64,000 nucleotides of DNA from Megascapheus bottae (GCA_024803745.1 JANJXV010000025.1:18578610-18642609); one strand, 5' to 3'; shown: positions 1 through 10,950, counted from the first letter of the stretch. Notes: a model not told the origin generated them from the letters alone. Made by a program: numbers and translations.

Positions 1-30
1 CCAAAATTATTCTTTTAATAATAATAATGA

Positions 31-262
31 AGCCGGGTGAGGTGGCTCATGCCTGTAATCCTAGCTACTCAGGAGACTGAGATCTGAGGATCTCGAATCA
101 AAGCCAGTCTGGGCACTGAAGAATCTGAGACTCTCATCTCCAATTAACCACTAGAAAATGGGAAGTGGGGCTGTGGCTCAAGGGTAGGGTGGTAGCCTTG
201 AGCTGAAGAGCTCAGGGACAGCACTTAGGCCCAGAGTTCAAGCTCCATGACCCCCCCCCACA
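31..262 (+). mobile_element. B1-Geo SINE
   Basis: Reference copy of this family: a 7SL/B1-like head (CTCATGCCTGTAATCCTAGC, then GGAGACTGAGATCTGAGGAT), a linker CTCCAATTAACCACTAGAAA, then the right monomer (GTGGCTCAAG..GGTAG..CCTTGAG..GAGCTCAGGGACAG) ending CAAGCTCCATGAC. Confidence 0.85.
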
Positions 263-283
263 AAAATAATATTAATGATCAAT

Positions 284-361
284 GTGGGTGTGGTCAGAGG
301 TGGCAGGTGAGGTTAGGTGCAGAGGGCGTGGTCAGAGGTGGTGGGCGTGGTTAGAGGTGGC
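284..361 (+). repeat. Degenerate 20-base repeat with GGGCGTGG cores
   Basis: Three related units of the form GTGGGCGTGGTCAGAGGTGG at about 285, 322 and 341. Each carries a KLF-type GGGYGTGG core. The flank to about 690 is otherwise unique with no gene seen. Confidence 0.55.
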
Positions 362-689
362 TCCTGCATCAGCTGCCATGGCTGTGGTCTGGGGGGTGAA
401 GATGGGATAGAGGAGGGTGTAGGAGAGGGGAACAATCCTGATCTGACCTGGGAATCCCTATGGCCACCTCCTGGCTCTTGACCTTGAGTGAGTTGCTATC
501 TGCTACTTCCTAGCTTCCTTCTGCATTTCCTTTGGGGAGAGTTCTGGAGACTACAGGTGTTTAGCACAGAGCCTGCAGCAGAGAGGTGTGCAGGAAACCC
601 TCCTGCCTGGGGGAAGAGTCAAAGCCTGGGCTTCTGTCAGCTTCCTAATTTTTGAAAAGGTTTTCATACTGTAAAGCAGTATCTCCTGG

Positions 690-772
690 AGGAGACAGAA
701 GCTCAGGGGTAGAGAGCCCTTGCCTGACACAGAAGAAACCCTGGGCTTGATTCCCAGCACCATAAACAAATA
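690..772 (+). mobile_element. Old ID-like SINE
   Basis: Single tRNA-like unit with GGGGTAGAG and GGGCTTGATTCCCAGCACCA, diverged. Confidence 0.55.
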
Positions 773-799
773 TACGTTTCATTTACTTTTTTAGTTTTT

Positions 800-885
800 A
801 TGTTTTTCAGTAAATGGGATTGAACTGGGCCCACACTTTCAAGGCAAGTACTCTTCCTTTTAAGTCACACCCAGCCCAGTGTGAT
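800..885 (-). mobile_element. Old ID-like SINE
   Basis: Antisense, strongly diverged; box-B-like complement GGGATTGAACTGGG. Confidence 0.45.
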
Positions 886-959
886 TTAAGTGTTTTCCAT
901 ATAGCACCTTGGTGCTTTTGCCTGGGCCAGCCTCTAGCCATAAGCCTGGCATTATAGAT

Positions 960-1080
960 GTGATGTGTCTCTTACATTGTTTTCGAGATGAGGCCTCTCC
1001 AACTTTGTCTCTAGATTGATCCCAGTCCTCCCATCTCTGCCTCCTGAGTAGCTGGAATCACAGGTACCACTATAGTCAGT
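960..1080 (-). mobile_element. B1-like fragment
   Basis: CTCCTGAGTAGCTGGAATCACAG is the antisense B1 signature; no right monomer. Confidence 0.5.
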
Positions 1081-1087
1081 CTAAGAT

Positions 1088-1276
1088 TTTTTTTTTTGCC
1101 AGTCCTGGGCTTGAGCTCAGGGCCCGAGCCCTTGGGTTTTCTTAAGGTCAGAACCCTACCACTTGAGTCTCAGCACCACTTCCGGCTTTTTCTATGTATG
1201 TGGTACTGAGAAATCGAACCTGGGTCTTTGTGCATGCTAGGCAAGTACTCTACCACTAGGCCAAATTCCCGGCCCC
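1088..1276 (-). mobile_element. IDL-Geo SINE
   Basis: Antisense copy starting at its T-tail and ending CCAAATTCCCGGCCC; flanked by CTAAGATT on both sides. Confidence 0.85.
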
Positions 1277-1285
1277 TAAGATTGT

Positions 1286-1289
<4 letters not shown>

Positions 1290-1318
<29 letters not shown>

Positions 1319-1513
1319 TGTTTTTTTGCCAGTCCTGGGCTTGAGCTCAGGGCCTGAGCACTGTCCTTGGACTTTCTCAAGGCTAGAGCTCTACCACTTG
1401 AGCCTCAGCACCACTTCTGGCTTTTTTCTATGTATGTGGTACCGAGGAATCAAACCTGGGTCTTTGTGCATGCTAGGCAAGCACTTTAACCACTAGGCCA
1501 AACTCCCAGCCCA
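1290..1513 (-). mobile_element. IDL-Geo SINE
   Basis: Second antisense copy; AAGATTGTTTTTTT occurs both before and after it, shared with the preceding insertion. Confidence 0.85.
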
Positions 1514-1620
1514 AGATTGTTTTTTTAAAGCCACTCAAAAACCCTTTGCCAATGATTACTTTTATTCTTATGAAGTGTTAATGGTAGGTACAATAATGCT
1601 ACTTGTTCCTCTTTGCTTTC

Positions 1621-1814
1621 CTTTTTTTTTGCCAGTCTTGGGGCTTGAACTCAGGCTCTGAGCACTGTCCTTGGGCTTTCTCAAGGATAGAGCTCTACCA
1701 CCTGAGCCACAACACAATTTCCAGCTTTTTCTATGTATGTGGTGCCAAGGAATTGAACCCAAGTCTTTGTGTATGCTAGGCAAGCACTCTACCACTAGGC
1801 CAAACTCCTGACCC
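1621..1814 (-). mobile_element. IDL-Geo SINE
   Basis: Full-length antisense copy, more diverged than its two neighbours. Confidence 0.82.
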
Positions 1815-1838
1815 TTTTCTTTTTTCTTTCTTTCTTTC

Positions 1839-2053
1839 CTTTTTTTTTTTTTTTTTTTCCAATCCTGGGGCTTAAACTCAGGAACTCAGGGCCTGAGCAC
1901 TGTCTCTGAGCTTCTTTTGCTCAAGGCTAGTATTCTGCCACTTGAGTCACATTGTTGCTTACAGTTTTTTTTTTCTGTTTATGAAGAATGGAAGCCAGTT
2001 CTTCATGCAAGGCAAGGCAAGGACTCTACCACTAAGCCACATTCCCAGTCCCC
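1839..2053 (-). mobile_element. IDL-Geo SINE
   Basis: Antisense; fourth in a head-to-tail cluster; internal duplication around AACTCAGGAACTCAGG. Confidence 0.75.
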
Positions 2054-2054
2054 T

Positions 2055-2150
2055 CTCTTGGATTTATATGCCTTGGCTAGCCTTGAACCATGATCCCCTG
2101 ATCTGCCTTCCCTAAGTAGCTAGGATTATAGGCTTGAGCTACCCACTTAA
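2055..2150 (-). mobile_element. B1-head fragment
   Basis: Only the antisense B1 part remains (CCTTGAACCATGATCCCCTG, AGTAGCTAGGATTATAGG). Confidence 0.6.
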
Positions 2151-2311
2151 TGCCTACCCCCATGCCACTCCTGTTTACTTCCCGGACTTCCAGGACATGT
2201 GTAGAATGGCTTACATCCCCTCTCTTCTCTCTCTGGAGTGTCAATCCTGAGCTGGCTTCTCCAGAGCACGCTGAGCTGAGCGACTCAGGAAGGTGGTCTT
2301 TTGTCATTAAG

Positions 2312-2536
2312 CCAGGCATCAGAGGCTCACACCTATAATCCTAGCTACATGGGAGGCTGAGATTTAAAGATCACAGATCGAAGCCAGCCTAGACAGGAAA
2401 GTTCATTAAATTCTTCCTTCTAACTACCAAAATTGCCACAAGTGGGGCTATGGTTCAAGCGTTAGAGTGATAGCTTTGAGCAAAAAAAAAACCTCGGGAA
2501 CAGTGCCCAGGCTCCGAGTTCAAGCCCCAAGACTGG
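2312..2536 (+). mobile_element. B1-Geo SINE
   Basis: Full-length dimer ending CAAGCCCCAAGACTGG with an AAAC-rich tail. Confidence 0.85.
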
Positions 2537-2570
2537 TTATTAAACAAACAAACATACAAACAACCCCAGA

Positions 2571-2757
2571 GACTGGGAGTTTGGTCTAGTGGTAGAGTGC
2601 TTGCCTAGCATGCATGAAGACCCGGTTTGATTCCTCGGTACCACATACATAGAAAAAAGCCGGAAGTGGTGCTGAGGCTCAAGTGGTAGAGCTCTAGCCT
2701 TGAGAAAGTCCAAGGACAGTGCTCAGGCCCTGAGCTCAAGCCCAGGACTGGCAAAAA
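2571..2757 (+). mobile_element. IDL-Geo SINE
   Basis: Reference sense copy: ID-like head with A box (TTTGGTCTAGTGGTAGAGTG) and B box (GGTTTGATTCC), then the right monomer (GAAGTGGTGCTGAGGCTCAA, GTGGTAGAGCTCTAGCCTTG), ending CCCAGGACTGGC and an A tail. Confidence 0.87.
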
Positions 2758-2987
2758 AACCCCAAACCAACCCTATTTTGATTTCCAGACGTGAGGACCT
2801 GTTTGGGTACCAGCCTGTGTGCCTCTGGAGACACCAGTTCTCTGTACTGGGCCTGGTCTCTGAGATGGGAAGCCAAAGCAGAATGCATGAGTGCATTATG
2901 GGTGGTGAGTCATGAGAACCTAATTATGCCTGGCTCTCTGCATCTCTTGTCTTCTTGTCAAGGTGCCTGTTCAAAGCCACATTTCTT

Positions 2988-3192
2988 AGCTGGGGACTGG
3001 AGGCTCATGCATATAAACCCTAGCTACTCAGGAGACTGCGAATCTGACAAGTGCAGTTTGAGACCAGAATGGAAAGAAAAGTATCTCTGATTAACCAGCA
3101 AAAAGCTGGAAGTGGAGGTACGGTGCAAGTGGTAGAGCACCAGCTTTGGTCATCAAGGCTACGCCAGAGCTTGAAGCTCTAACCTCAGTTCC

Positions 3193-3241
<49 letters not shown>
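2988..3241 (+). mobile_element. B1-Geo SINE with (AC)n tail
   Basis: Dimer to about 3193, its tail replaced by a pure (AC)23 microsatellite at 3195-3241. The preceding 2760-2985 is unique. Confidence 0.82.
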
Positions 3242-3242
<1 letters not shown>

Positions 3243-3635
3243 ATAGAAATAAGGGCCCTGAGAGTCACCTGTCCCTCTGAGAAGACTTGCACACATACAC
3301 CCTGAGTGGGCCTGAGTCCTTCTTTCTGGACAGCAGTTGGGGGGGGTCCCTGGTCCTGGCCCCTGCACCCTAGGAGCAGAGGAGAGCCAGGAAGGGCAGG
3401 CTCTGTATGTGGGTGCCCTCCCCAGCTCCCCCTGCTTTTTTTCTTTTTTTTTTTTGGTTGTTGTTGTTTCTTTGCTTAGCCGGCCCTGTTATCTTCCTCT
3501 GAGTCTGACGCCTGGTTCTTCCTGTTTAAAATTTAGACTCTGGACTTTTCCTTTGGGGGTTGGTTATGTGTTTGTGTTGTGTATTGAATTCTCCCTCAGT
3601 CCCTTTCTCTGGCACTTTTAGGGTCACACAGCCTT

Positions 3636-3646
3636 TGCGCATGCGT
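3636..3646. promoter_or_regulatory. NRF1-like palindrome
   Basis: TGCGCATGCGT in a unique 3.25-3.83 kb stretch; no CpG island around it, so weak evidence of function. The stretch otherwise shows no gene. Confidence 0.25.
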
Positions 3647-3831
3647 ATGAGGAAGGGTCCTTGGTGTGTAGAGCCCAACTGCCTCTCCCTGTGACATGCG
3701 CTGTGTTCCTGTCATTGCCCTCCTCCTCTGTTCCTGTTCTCTCCACATGGAGGGTCCCTGGCCCCCTGCACCATTCTGCTTGGAGCCCAGTCACCTCCAG
3801 GAGACCCAGCCACTGAAGATAAAAGCCTTCA

Positions 3832-4032
3832 GCCAGGTACCAGTGGGTCACCTGTCATCCTAGCTACTCAAGAGACTGAGATCTGAGCATCACTGTTCAA
3901 AGCCAGCCTGGGCAGAAAAGCTATGAGACTCTTAGTTCCTAAGAATCAGCCAGACGTGGAGCTGTGGTGCAAGTGGGAGAGCACTACCCTGGAGAGAGAG
4001 AGCATAAAGTCTCAAGGTTAAACCCCAGTATG
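3832..4032 (+). mobile_element. B1-Geo SINE
   Basis: Full dimer; the tail is GC-rich (GCACGGGCACGCGCACGC) rather than A-rich. Confidence 0.8.
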
Positions 4033-4225
4033 AGCACGGGCACGCGCACGCACGCGCAAAGGCTTTGAAAGTGAGTCCCTAGTGGGCTGCTCCATGATCC
4101 AGAGTGACCGAGGGTGAAGCAGGCTCTGCAAGGAAGGCAGCCCTGAGCTGAGTAGCAGAACATTGGAGCCCATCTCAGCTATCCATCCCGTGCTCACAGT
4201 AGCTGTCTCTGCACCTGTTCTCGTG

Positions 4226-4455
4226 TGGTTCCGGTACTGAGGCTTGAACTCACGGCCTGGGTACGCTCTCTTAGCTTTTTCACTCAAGGCTGGCTCTCTG
4301 CCACTAGAGCCACAGCCCCATGTTGGCCTTTTGTTGGTTGATTAGAGCTACAAGTCTCACAAAGAGACTGCCTTCAAACCTCGATCCTCAGATCTCAGCC
4401 TCCAAAAAGCTACGATTATAGGATTATAGACATGCTTTACCAACACTCGGCTCGG
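4226..4455 (-). mobile_element. B1-Geo SINE
   Basis: Antisense full-length, with a duplicated GATTATAGGATTATAG near its B1 end. Confidence 0.8.
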
Positions 4456-4459
4456 CCTC

Positions 4460-4656
4460 TTTTTGTTTTTCCCCTGGTCCTAAGGCTACCACTCAAGCCA
4501 CAACTCCACTGCTGTTTTGGTTTTTGTTTGTTTTTAATTTATTGGATGCAAGAGTCTCCTCAGACTTCCCTACCTGGCTTTGGACTGCGAGCCTCAGATC
4601 TTGGTCTCCTGGATAGCTAGGATTACAGGTGTCAACCACGAGATGCCTAGCTTGGC
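4460..4656 (-). mobile_element. B1-Geo SINE, 3' truncated
   Basis: Antisense; part of the right monomer is missing. Confidence 0.7.
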
Positions 4657-4896
4657 CTCAGTTTTGTCACAAGAGGATGGCGGAGGAGCCGGGCCACCCC
4701 CAAGAGGACCTGACAGATTTTTTTTGCTTTCCTTTTTTGGTTGCAATCCTAGTTGGGGCTGGCACGGCCTAAGACCTTCACTGGCACTTTGTTCCTTTCA
4801 GGAGCTTAGGGAGTTGGGTCTCACCCTGCCTGAGCTCTACGAGCTGTGACATAAGGGGGATCCTGCCTGCAGACCACCAGCCCTCTGGAGCCTGTT

Positions 4897-5128
4897 TTTT
4901 CTTAGCTAGTACTAGGTCTTGAGCTTGGGGCCTCATGTTCTCACTTGACTTTTTCATTCAACACTGGTGCTCTACCACTTGGGTCACAGCTCTACTGGCA
5001 TTTTGCTGGTTAATTGGAGATAAGAGTTTCATGGACTTCCCTGCCTGGGCTAGCTTTGAACCACCATCCTAAAATCTCAGGCTCATGAGTAGCTATGATT
5101 ATAGGTGTAAATCACCGGTGCTATACAA
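4897..5128 (-). mobile_element. B1-Geo SINE
   Basis: Antisense full-length, diverged; followed by an (ATTC)n run near 5162-5185. Confidence 0.78.
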
Positions 5129-5227
5129 GGCATGTTTTTTCGTTTTTGTTTTAAATGAACCCATTCATTCATTCATACATTCATTCATGTATGTATTATC
5201 AGTCTTTGTGTATAATTTTTCTTTTCT

Positions 5228-5396
5228 TTTTTGAACTCTGGGTCTTGGCACTGTCCTTGGGCTTTCTCTAGGCGAGCACTCTACCACTTGAGCCACAGCA
5301 CCACTTCTGGCCTTTTCTGTGTATGTGGTACCTAGTTATCCAACCCAGGGCTTCATGCAAGCTAGGCAAGTGCTCTACCACTAAGCCCTGCTCTTG
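5228..5396 (-). mobile_element. IDL-Geo SINE
   Basis: Antisense, lacking the terminal GCCAGTCCTGG portion. Confidence 0.75.
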
Positions 5397-5528
5397 CTTC
5401 CTTTGTGTATCTTGCAGGACCCCAGGAAGGTCCCTAGCCAGAACTGACCCCTAGCTTATTTTTTTTTTCCTCCTCTTGTTGACAGAATAACCTTTCCAAT
5501 GACTCATTTTAGAAAAACAAACATCTAG

Positions 5529-5736
5529 GGCTGGGAGTTTGGCCTAGTGGTAGAGTGCTTGCCTAGCATGCACGAAGACCCGGGTTCAATTCCTCAGTAC
5601 CCCACATACATAGCAAAAAGCTGGAAGTGGTGCTGAGGCTCAAGTGGTAGAGCTCTAGCCTTGAGAAAGTCCAAGGACAGTGCTCAAGCCCTGAGCCCAA
5701 GCCCAGGACTGGCAAAAAAAAAAAAAAAAAGAAAAA
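5529..5736 (+). mobile_element. IDL-Geo SINE with target-site duplication
   Basis: Full-length, near-consensus, flanked by AGAAAAACAAACATCTAG at 5511-5528 and 5737-5754: a recent insertion. Confidence 0.9.
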
Positions 5737-5756
5737 AGAAAAACAAACATCTAGCA

Positions 5757-5990
5757 AGGTACTGGTGGTTGATGAAGCCTCCTAATTATTCAGGAGGCTG
5801 AGATCTGAAGATTGTGGTTCAAAGCTATCCCAGGCAAAAAACCCAATGGGACTCTTATCTCCAGTTAACACCCCCCCAAAAAAAATGCTGGAAGAGGGGC
5901 TGTGACTCAAGTGGTAGAGTGTTTGCCTTGAGCACAAAAGCTTAGGGACAGCACCCAGGCCCAGAGTTTTAAGTCCCAGGACTGGCACAA
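5757..5990 (+). mobile_element. B1-Geo SINE
   Basis: Full dimer directly after the previous element. Confidence 0.82.
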
Positions 5991-6011
5991 AATCATATAA
6001 GCTCTTCTGCT

Positions 6012-6244
6012 GGGCATTGGTGGCTCATGCCTATAATTGGAGCTACTCAGGAGGCTGAGATCTGAGGATTGAGGTTCTCAAAACCAGCCCTGGCAGAAAA
6101 GTCACCGTGAGACTCTTATCCCCAATATACTACTCAGACAAGGCTGGAAATGGCACTATGGTTCAAGTGGTAGAGAGCCCTAGCCTTGGGTAAAAGAAGC
6201 TTAGGGACAGCCCCCATAGCCTGAGTTCAAGCCCCAGGACTGGC
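6012..6244 (+). mobile_element. B1-Geo SINE
   Basis: Full dimer ending CAAGCCCCAGGACTGGC, then a (TTG)n tail. Sequence from 6245 to 6492 is unique. Confidence 0.83.
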
Positions 6245-6502
6245 TTTTGTTGTTGTTGTTGTTTTGGGTTTTTTTAGAAGCTCTTTATCTCATGACCCTT
6301 CCCCTTGACACCCCAGGGGTTCCCCACTACTCAGGGGGCCCTGTGGTTCCTCCAGGGAGAGAACAAATTTACAACTCCACACAGCCTTCTGGGGCTCCAT
6401 AGTACTCTGATTCTAACCCTTGTCCACGAACATAATTTTTAGCTTCCCCAGGCCAATCTCTCCCAACAAGCCTTGCAGCAGTTATCAAAAATGGCTCACT
6501 TC

Positions 6503-6696
6503 GGGCCGGGAGTTTGGCCTAGTGGTAGCGTGCTCGCCTAGCATGCATGAAGACCTCGGTACCATATACATAGAAAAAAGCCAGAAATGGTGCTGAGGCT
6601 CAAGTGGTAGAGCTCTAGCCTTGAGAAAGTCCAAGGACAGCGCTTAGGCCTTGAGCTCAAGCCCAGGACTGGCAAAAAAAAAAAAAAAAAAAAAAA
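6503..6696 (+). mobile_element. IDL-Geo SINE with target-site duplication
   Basis: Full-length; GGCTCACTTC at 6493-6502 and 6697-6706; 24-base A tail. Confidence 0.9.
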
Positions 6697-6863
6697 GGCT
6701 CACTTCCACAGTGCAACATGGTGGGCTCCTGTGTGGAGTCTGTTCCCGCTGCCCTGGCCATGCTCAGTCACTTTGTGCAACAGAAACAGTGGGCAGAGCC
6801 CTGGGGCCAACCGCAGGGCGCCTCAATCCTGCTGCCACCCGCTCCCAGGCTGCCTGTCTGTGC

Positions 6864-6893
6864 ACCCAGCCCAGCCCAGCCCAGCCCAGCCCG
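6864..6893. repeat. (CCCAG)n pentanucleotide, G4-prone on minus strand
   Basis: Five to six units; the minus strand reads GGGCT repeated, i.e. G3 tracts with 2-base loops. Surrounding 6.7-7.3 kb is GC-rich unique DNA with no convincing coding frame. Confidence 0.8.
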
Positions 6894-7243
6894 CCAGGGT
6901 GGCTGAGGGCTGGAGCCGATGGAATCAGCCTGCCCTTCCCTCCTTTGTCTGCTGCTGCTTCCTCTCTTCATAGCCTGCCTGCCTTTTTTTTTTTTTTCCT
7001 GGTTTATCAGGCCCTGGGGAGAGCGAGGGCCAGCCAGGCTCCCAGACAAGCACCCCTGGGAGGTCGCCAGCCTGGCTGCGAGGGCTGTGAGCAGACGCCA
7101 CAGTGGGGCTCAGTCTCCAGCTGCTGGTGGTTCAGGCATCTCCTCCCTGCATCAGACCCTAGCGGCTTCTGCCTGTTTGCCAGGCCCCAAAACCCAGGAC
7201 CCCTCAAGCCTGGGCACATACCACCATCTGGAGCCTCACAGCT

Positions 7244-7281
7244 CTCCTCCTCCTCCTCCTCCTCCTCCTTCTCCTCCTCCC
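7244..7281 (+). repeat. (TCC)n tract
   Basis: About twelve TCC units with one TTC interruption. Confidence 0.85.
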
Positions 7282-7305
7282 TTCTTTTCCTTCTTTGTTT
7301 ATGTC

Positions 7306-7519
7306 TTTGCGGGTCCTGAGACTTGAACTCAGGGCCTCTCATTCTCACTTAACTTTATCACTCCTGGATGGTGCTTTACTACTTGAATCCAATCCAATTC
7401 CCAGATTTTTTGCTGGTCCATTGGATGTAAGAGTCTCACAGACTTTCCTGTCAGCGCTGGTTTTGAACTGCACTCCTCAGATCTCAGTCTCCTGAGATGA
7501 GCCACTGGTACCTGCCTCG
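7306..7519 (-). mobile_element. B1-Geo SINE
   Basis: Antisense full-length; the following 7.52-8.07 kb is unique with no gene seen. Confidence 0.8.
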
Positions 7520-8071
7520 ATTGCTCCTTTGCTGATACCAGCCCATAGTCACACAAACAAGACAAAAAGTGGGTTGCTCAGTCCCCAGCCCCAGCTGTCA
7601 ATGCAGAGCTGGACATGCAGCCAGGAGATGGGGTGGGTAGGTGAGAGGTAGTGCCAGTGAGTTCTCAGTGACAAAGGGTAGAAAGAAGAGAACCTGAGCA
7701 AAGTTACCGATGTGGGCCTGAAGGCTGTAAATGGCCCCTGGAACCCCAGCTGGGACAACCTGGGGGGGGGGGGCACTGCACTTGAGAGCAGCTGAGATAG
7801 AGAGCTGCTCCTAAGTCTTCGCTTCTCCCCCTGCCCTGCCACGTCCTTTCCAGATACAAGTCATTCACATTCCTTGAAGGAAGGTTGGGGAAGCAAATAG
7901 AATCCCCCCTCCCCCCCCAAAGCTTTGGCAGTCCTTCCCACCACACCTGGATTGGAGGGCGGGCTCGGGAGATCCAGGACCATCTGACAGGCAGGCTAGG
8001 ATGGGGCGGGGTAGATAGACAGGGTAGACAGTCTTAAACTCCTTTTGAGAGCCCATCAGAACACTGTGGAC

Positions 8072-8304
8072 CTAGCTGGACTCTGATGGCACCCACTCAG
8101 GGGGCTGACATCTGAGGATCGCAGTTCGAAGCCATACTGAGCAGGACAGTCTGTGAGACTCTTATTTCCAAGTAACTACCACAGAGCCAGAAATGGAGCT
8201 GTGGCTCAAATGGTAGAGCACTAGCCTGGAGAAAAACAAAAACAAACAAACAAAAACCCCTCAAAGCAGTGCCCAGACCTTGAGTTCAAATCCCAGGACT
8301 GGCA
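8072..8304 (+). mobile_element. B1-Geo SINE
   Basis: Full dimer with a purine-rich tail to about 8350. The next 600 bases are unique. Confidence 0.82.
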
Positions 8305-8965
8305 CCACAAAAAGAAAAAGAGAAAGAAAGAAAGAAAGGGAAAGAAGAGAAAAGAGAAAAATGGTAAGGAGAGAGGACATCATGTGCCCAACCCTTTCAG
8401 CTCTCCATCGGCTGTGAGAGCTGAGTCTAGAGGACTACTCTTAGATCATTCTTCTTCCTATCTACCCTAAATCTCTCTTGCTGAAGCTCAAACATGTTTT
8501 TTTTTTTTCCTGCCTTCTGTGATATGGAGTAGAAAAGGGGCTCTGGGTTCCTGGATGTTTGTAATATTAGAAAAGATAACTAACCAAATAAAGGTGGACC
8601 TTAAAAACAAACACACAAATGACTCCTTGCTGGCGCCTTGGGGAGAGATGGGCTTTGCCTGGGAGCCGGGTCTCAGGGACGCCCTGGAAGCGGGAGTATT
8701 TGGACACAATACAATAGGCCTGACACTGACATCACCCGTGACAAAGCTTCCTCTTCCTCTTGCAGGACGAGATCTCTTCAGTCCTCAGCCTTTCCTGGGA
8801 CACAAAAGTCCTGGGCAAGTCGGCCTTTTTGAGTTTTTTCCAGTGCTTCTTGTTCATGGATGCAATAACCAATGAGCATGTCAGTTCTCCCCGCCTTTGC
8901 TCATGCTGGATCCTCTGGACAGATACCCGCTCCCTCCTTCCAAGCCTGCTGCAAGAACATTGCCA

Positions 8966-9121
8966 GGCCAGGAGTGTAGCCTAGTGGTAGAGTGCTTGCC
9001 TAGAACGTACAAAGCCCTAGGTTCGAATCTTCAGTACCACTTATACAGAAAAAGCCAGGAACTGTGGCTCAAGAGCTCAATGATAATGCCCAGGGCCTGA
9101 GTCAAAGCCCCAGAACTGGGG
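8966..9121 (+). mobile_element. IDL-Geo SINE, internally deleted
   Basis: ID head intact; part of the right monomer after GTGGCTCAAG is missing; (AAAAG)n tail follows. Confidence 0.78.
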
Positions 9122-9169
9122 GGAAAAAAAAGAAAAGAAAAGAAAAGAAAAAGAACAAGGTGGGATCTG

Positions 9170-10240
9170 TTAAGAAAATGAGAAAAATGGAGGAGGAAGT
9201 GAAAGGAAACAGGACTGTTTATTGAGATAGAGCAGCAGGAGGCTTAGCCTTAGAGACTGTGCAAAGTGGGGGGACAGGAGTTGGGGTTTTATGAGGTCTG
9301 AGCAAGGAGGCAGGTTAATGAGGAAGCCATTAGGTCTAGGGAAGTGGGGGGGGGGCTTTTTGGTTGGACCCACAATGAGATGTTTACAGCCAGGCTTAGG
9401 TAGATTGCCTGGCCTGTTGTCAGGCAGTCTGGGCATATCTTTGGTCACTTCCCTGAGGTTTGTATGCACCTGGGAAAACAGGGTGAGGGCCAGTCCTTCA
9501 GGAGCTGCTTTGTTCAACAGGGTCTGTGAGATGGATGGATGCAGGGATGCATGGATGGATGGATGGATGGATGGATGAATGGATGGATGGATGGGTAGAT
9601 CACTGCCTAGATAACTGTATCACTGACTAGATCAGGGGCCTGACAGCCTCCCTGCTGTCCCAGTGTTGCATCCAAGTCTGATTGGCCTGTGGTAGTGGCT
9701 GATTCAGTTTATCTGGGAGGCTGGGTGAAGCATCTGTGCCTGTTTATTCGGCTTGTCTGGCCCAGTGCTGGGTATCTTGCTGCCTTAGGTGGGGGAAGTT
9801 CACAGGGTTGGGGGTGGGAGGGTGAGGAAGGCCAGAAGATTCGGGATTCCTGGGCCACTTTGTGGCCACATGACCTCGCAGCCCAGGGTACAGGGATGGT
9901 CTAGCCAGTGCTACAGCTCACTGTTCCTAGCTAGCCAACAGACATGACTCCTGGCAGCAAAGGCTCCAGCACTGGGCCTGGGATATAGCCAGGGAAACTG
10001 AGGCATAAAAGGAAAAGGCCCAACCCTAGAAGCCTGGATCAATATATCAATCACAAGAGCTTCAACATCACTCAGGCCCAGTTCCACAAATTATTTTTCC
10101 TTCCATTTATCTTGTAAAGCAATGTGGGATAGAAGATCCTCCAGGCCACTCAGCAAGTGAACATTATTACCATGTCTGCCTATTGTCTTGTGCTTGTCGT
10201 CTGTGGGACATGGAGTTAAGGATTTCATTTCTAAAATAGT
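9170..10240. other. Unique stretch, no gene recognised
   Basis: About 1 kb without SINEs except the (ATGG)n array; no frame with coding character. The first 200 bases might be an old LTR-type sequence, but I cannot place it. Confidence 0.4.
9530..9596 (+). repeat. (ATGG)n microsatellite
   Basis: About sixteen tetranucleotide units, slightly interrupted. Confidence 0.88.
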
Positions 10241-10265
10241 GGCCTTTTTTTTTCTTTTCTTTTCT

Positions 10266-10449
10266 TTTTTGCCAGTCCTGGGGCTTGAACTCAGAGTCTC
10301 AACACTGTCCTTTTCTCAAGGCTAGTGGTCTGTCACTCGAACCACAACACCACTTCCAGCTTTTTTCTATGCTTGTGGTACTGAGGAATCGAACCCGGGT
10401 CTTTGTGCATGCTAGGCAAACACTCTACCACTAAGCCAAACTCCTGGTC
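10266..10449 (-). mobile_element. IDL-Geo SINE
   Basis: Antisense full-length with a TTTTC-repeat tail, inserted beside a MIR. Confidence 0.84.
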
Positions 10450-10455
10450 AATAAT

Positions 10456-10545
10456 GGCCATTTTACAGGTGAAGACACTAGATAATCTGTTGGAAGTCAC
10501 ACAGCTGAGTACAACCCAGGCCTGAACTTCTTTCAAGGCTGATTG
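10456..10545 (-). mobile_element. MIR fragment
   Basis: CCATTTTACAGGTGAAGACA and GGAAGTCACACAGCTGAGTA followed by AACCCAGGCCTGAACT are antisense MIR core signatures. Confidence 0.6.
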
Positions 10546-10625
10546 TAGCCGAAACTGTTGGGAAATATTGCTCCTTTGTTGACAGAGGTGGATTTATAAA
10601 TATATCACATTCTTTCATTTGAATT

Positions 10626-10857
10626 TCATTTTGTGCCGGTTCTGTGGTTTATTTAAGCTAAGGGCCTAGACTCTGTCCCTGAGCTTATTTTGCTCAAGAC
10701 TAGCACTCTACCACTTGAACCAAAACTCTACTTCTGGCTTTCTCTGGGTACTTTAGTAAAGATAAAAGGATGCCCAGGCTGGCTTCAAACTACAGTCTTC
10801 AGATTTCAGCCTTTTGAGTTGTTAGGATTATAGGCATGAGCCATTAGCACCTGGCTT
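10626..10857 (-). mobile_element. B1-Geo SINE
   Basis: Antisense full-length, diverged. Confidence 0.8.
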
Positions 10858-10865
10858 ATATTTTT

Positions 10866-10950
10866 CATTTTTGGAACAGAGCCTCTCATTGTATAGTCCA
10901 GGCTGGCCTCCTGCATCAGCCTGGGATTATCGGCTTGTACCAGCATACCA
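10866..10950 (-). mobile_element. B1 monomer fragment
   Basis: TATAGTCCAGGCTGGCCTCC antisense B1; no right monomer. Confidence 0.5.

Noticed and set aside
8966..9121. tRNA genes (many A-box/B-box pairs such as TAGTGGTAGAGTG with GGTTCGAATC)
   Set aside because: All lie in ID-type SINE heads with degenerate acceptor stems; none folds as an intact tRNA.
9170..9520. Possible LTR element
   Set aside because: No recognisable terminal motifs, primer-binding site or second copy; left as unique sequence.
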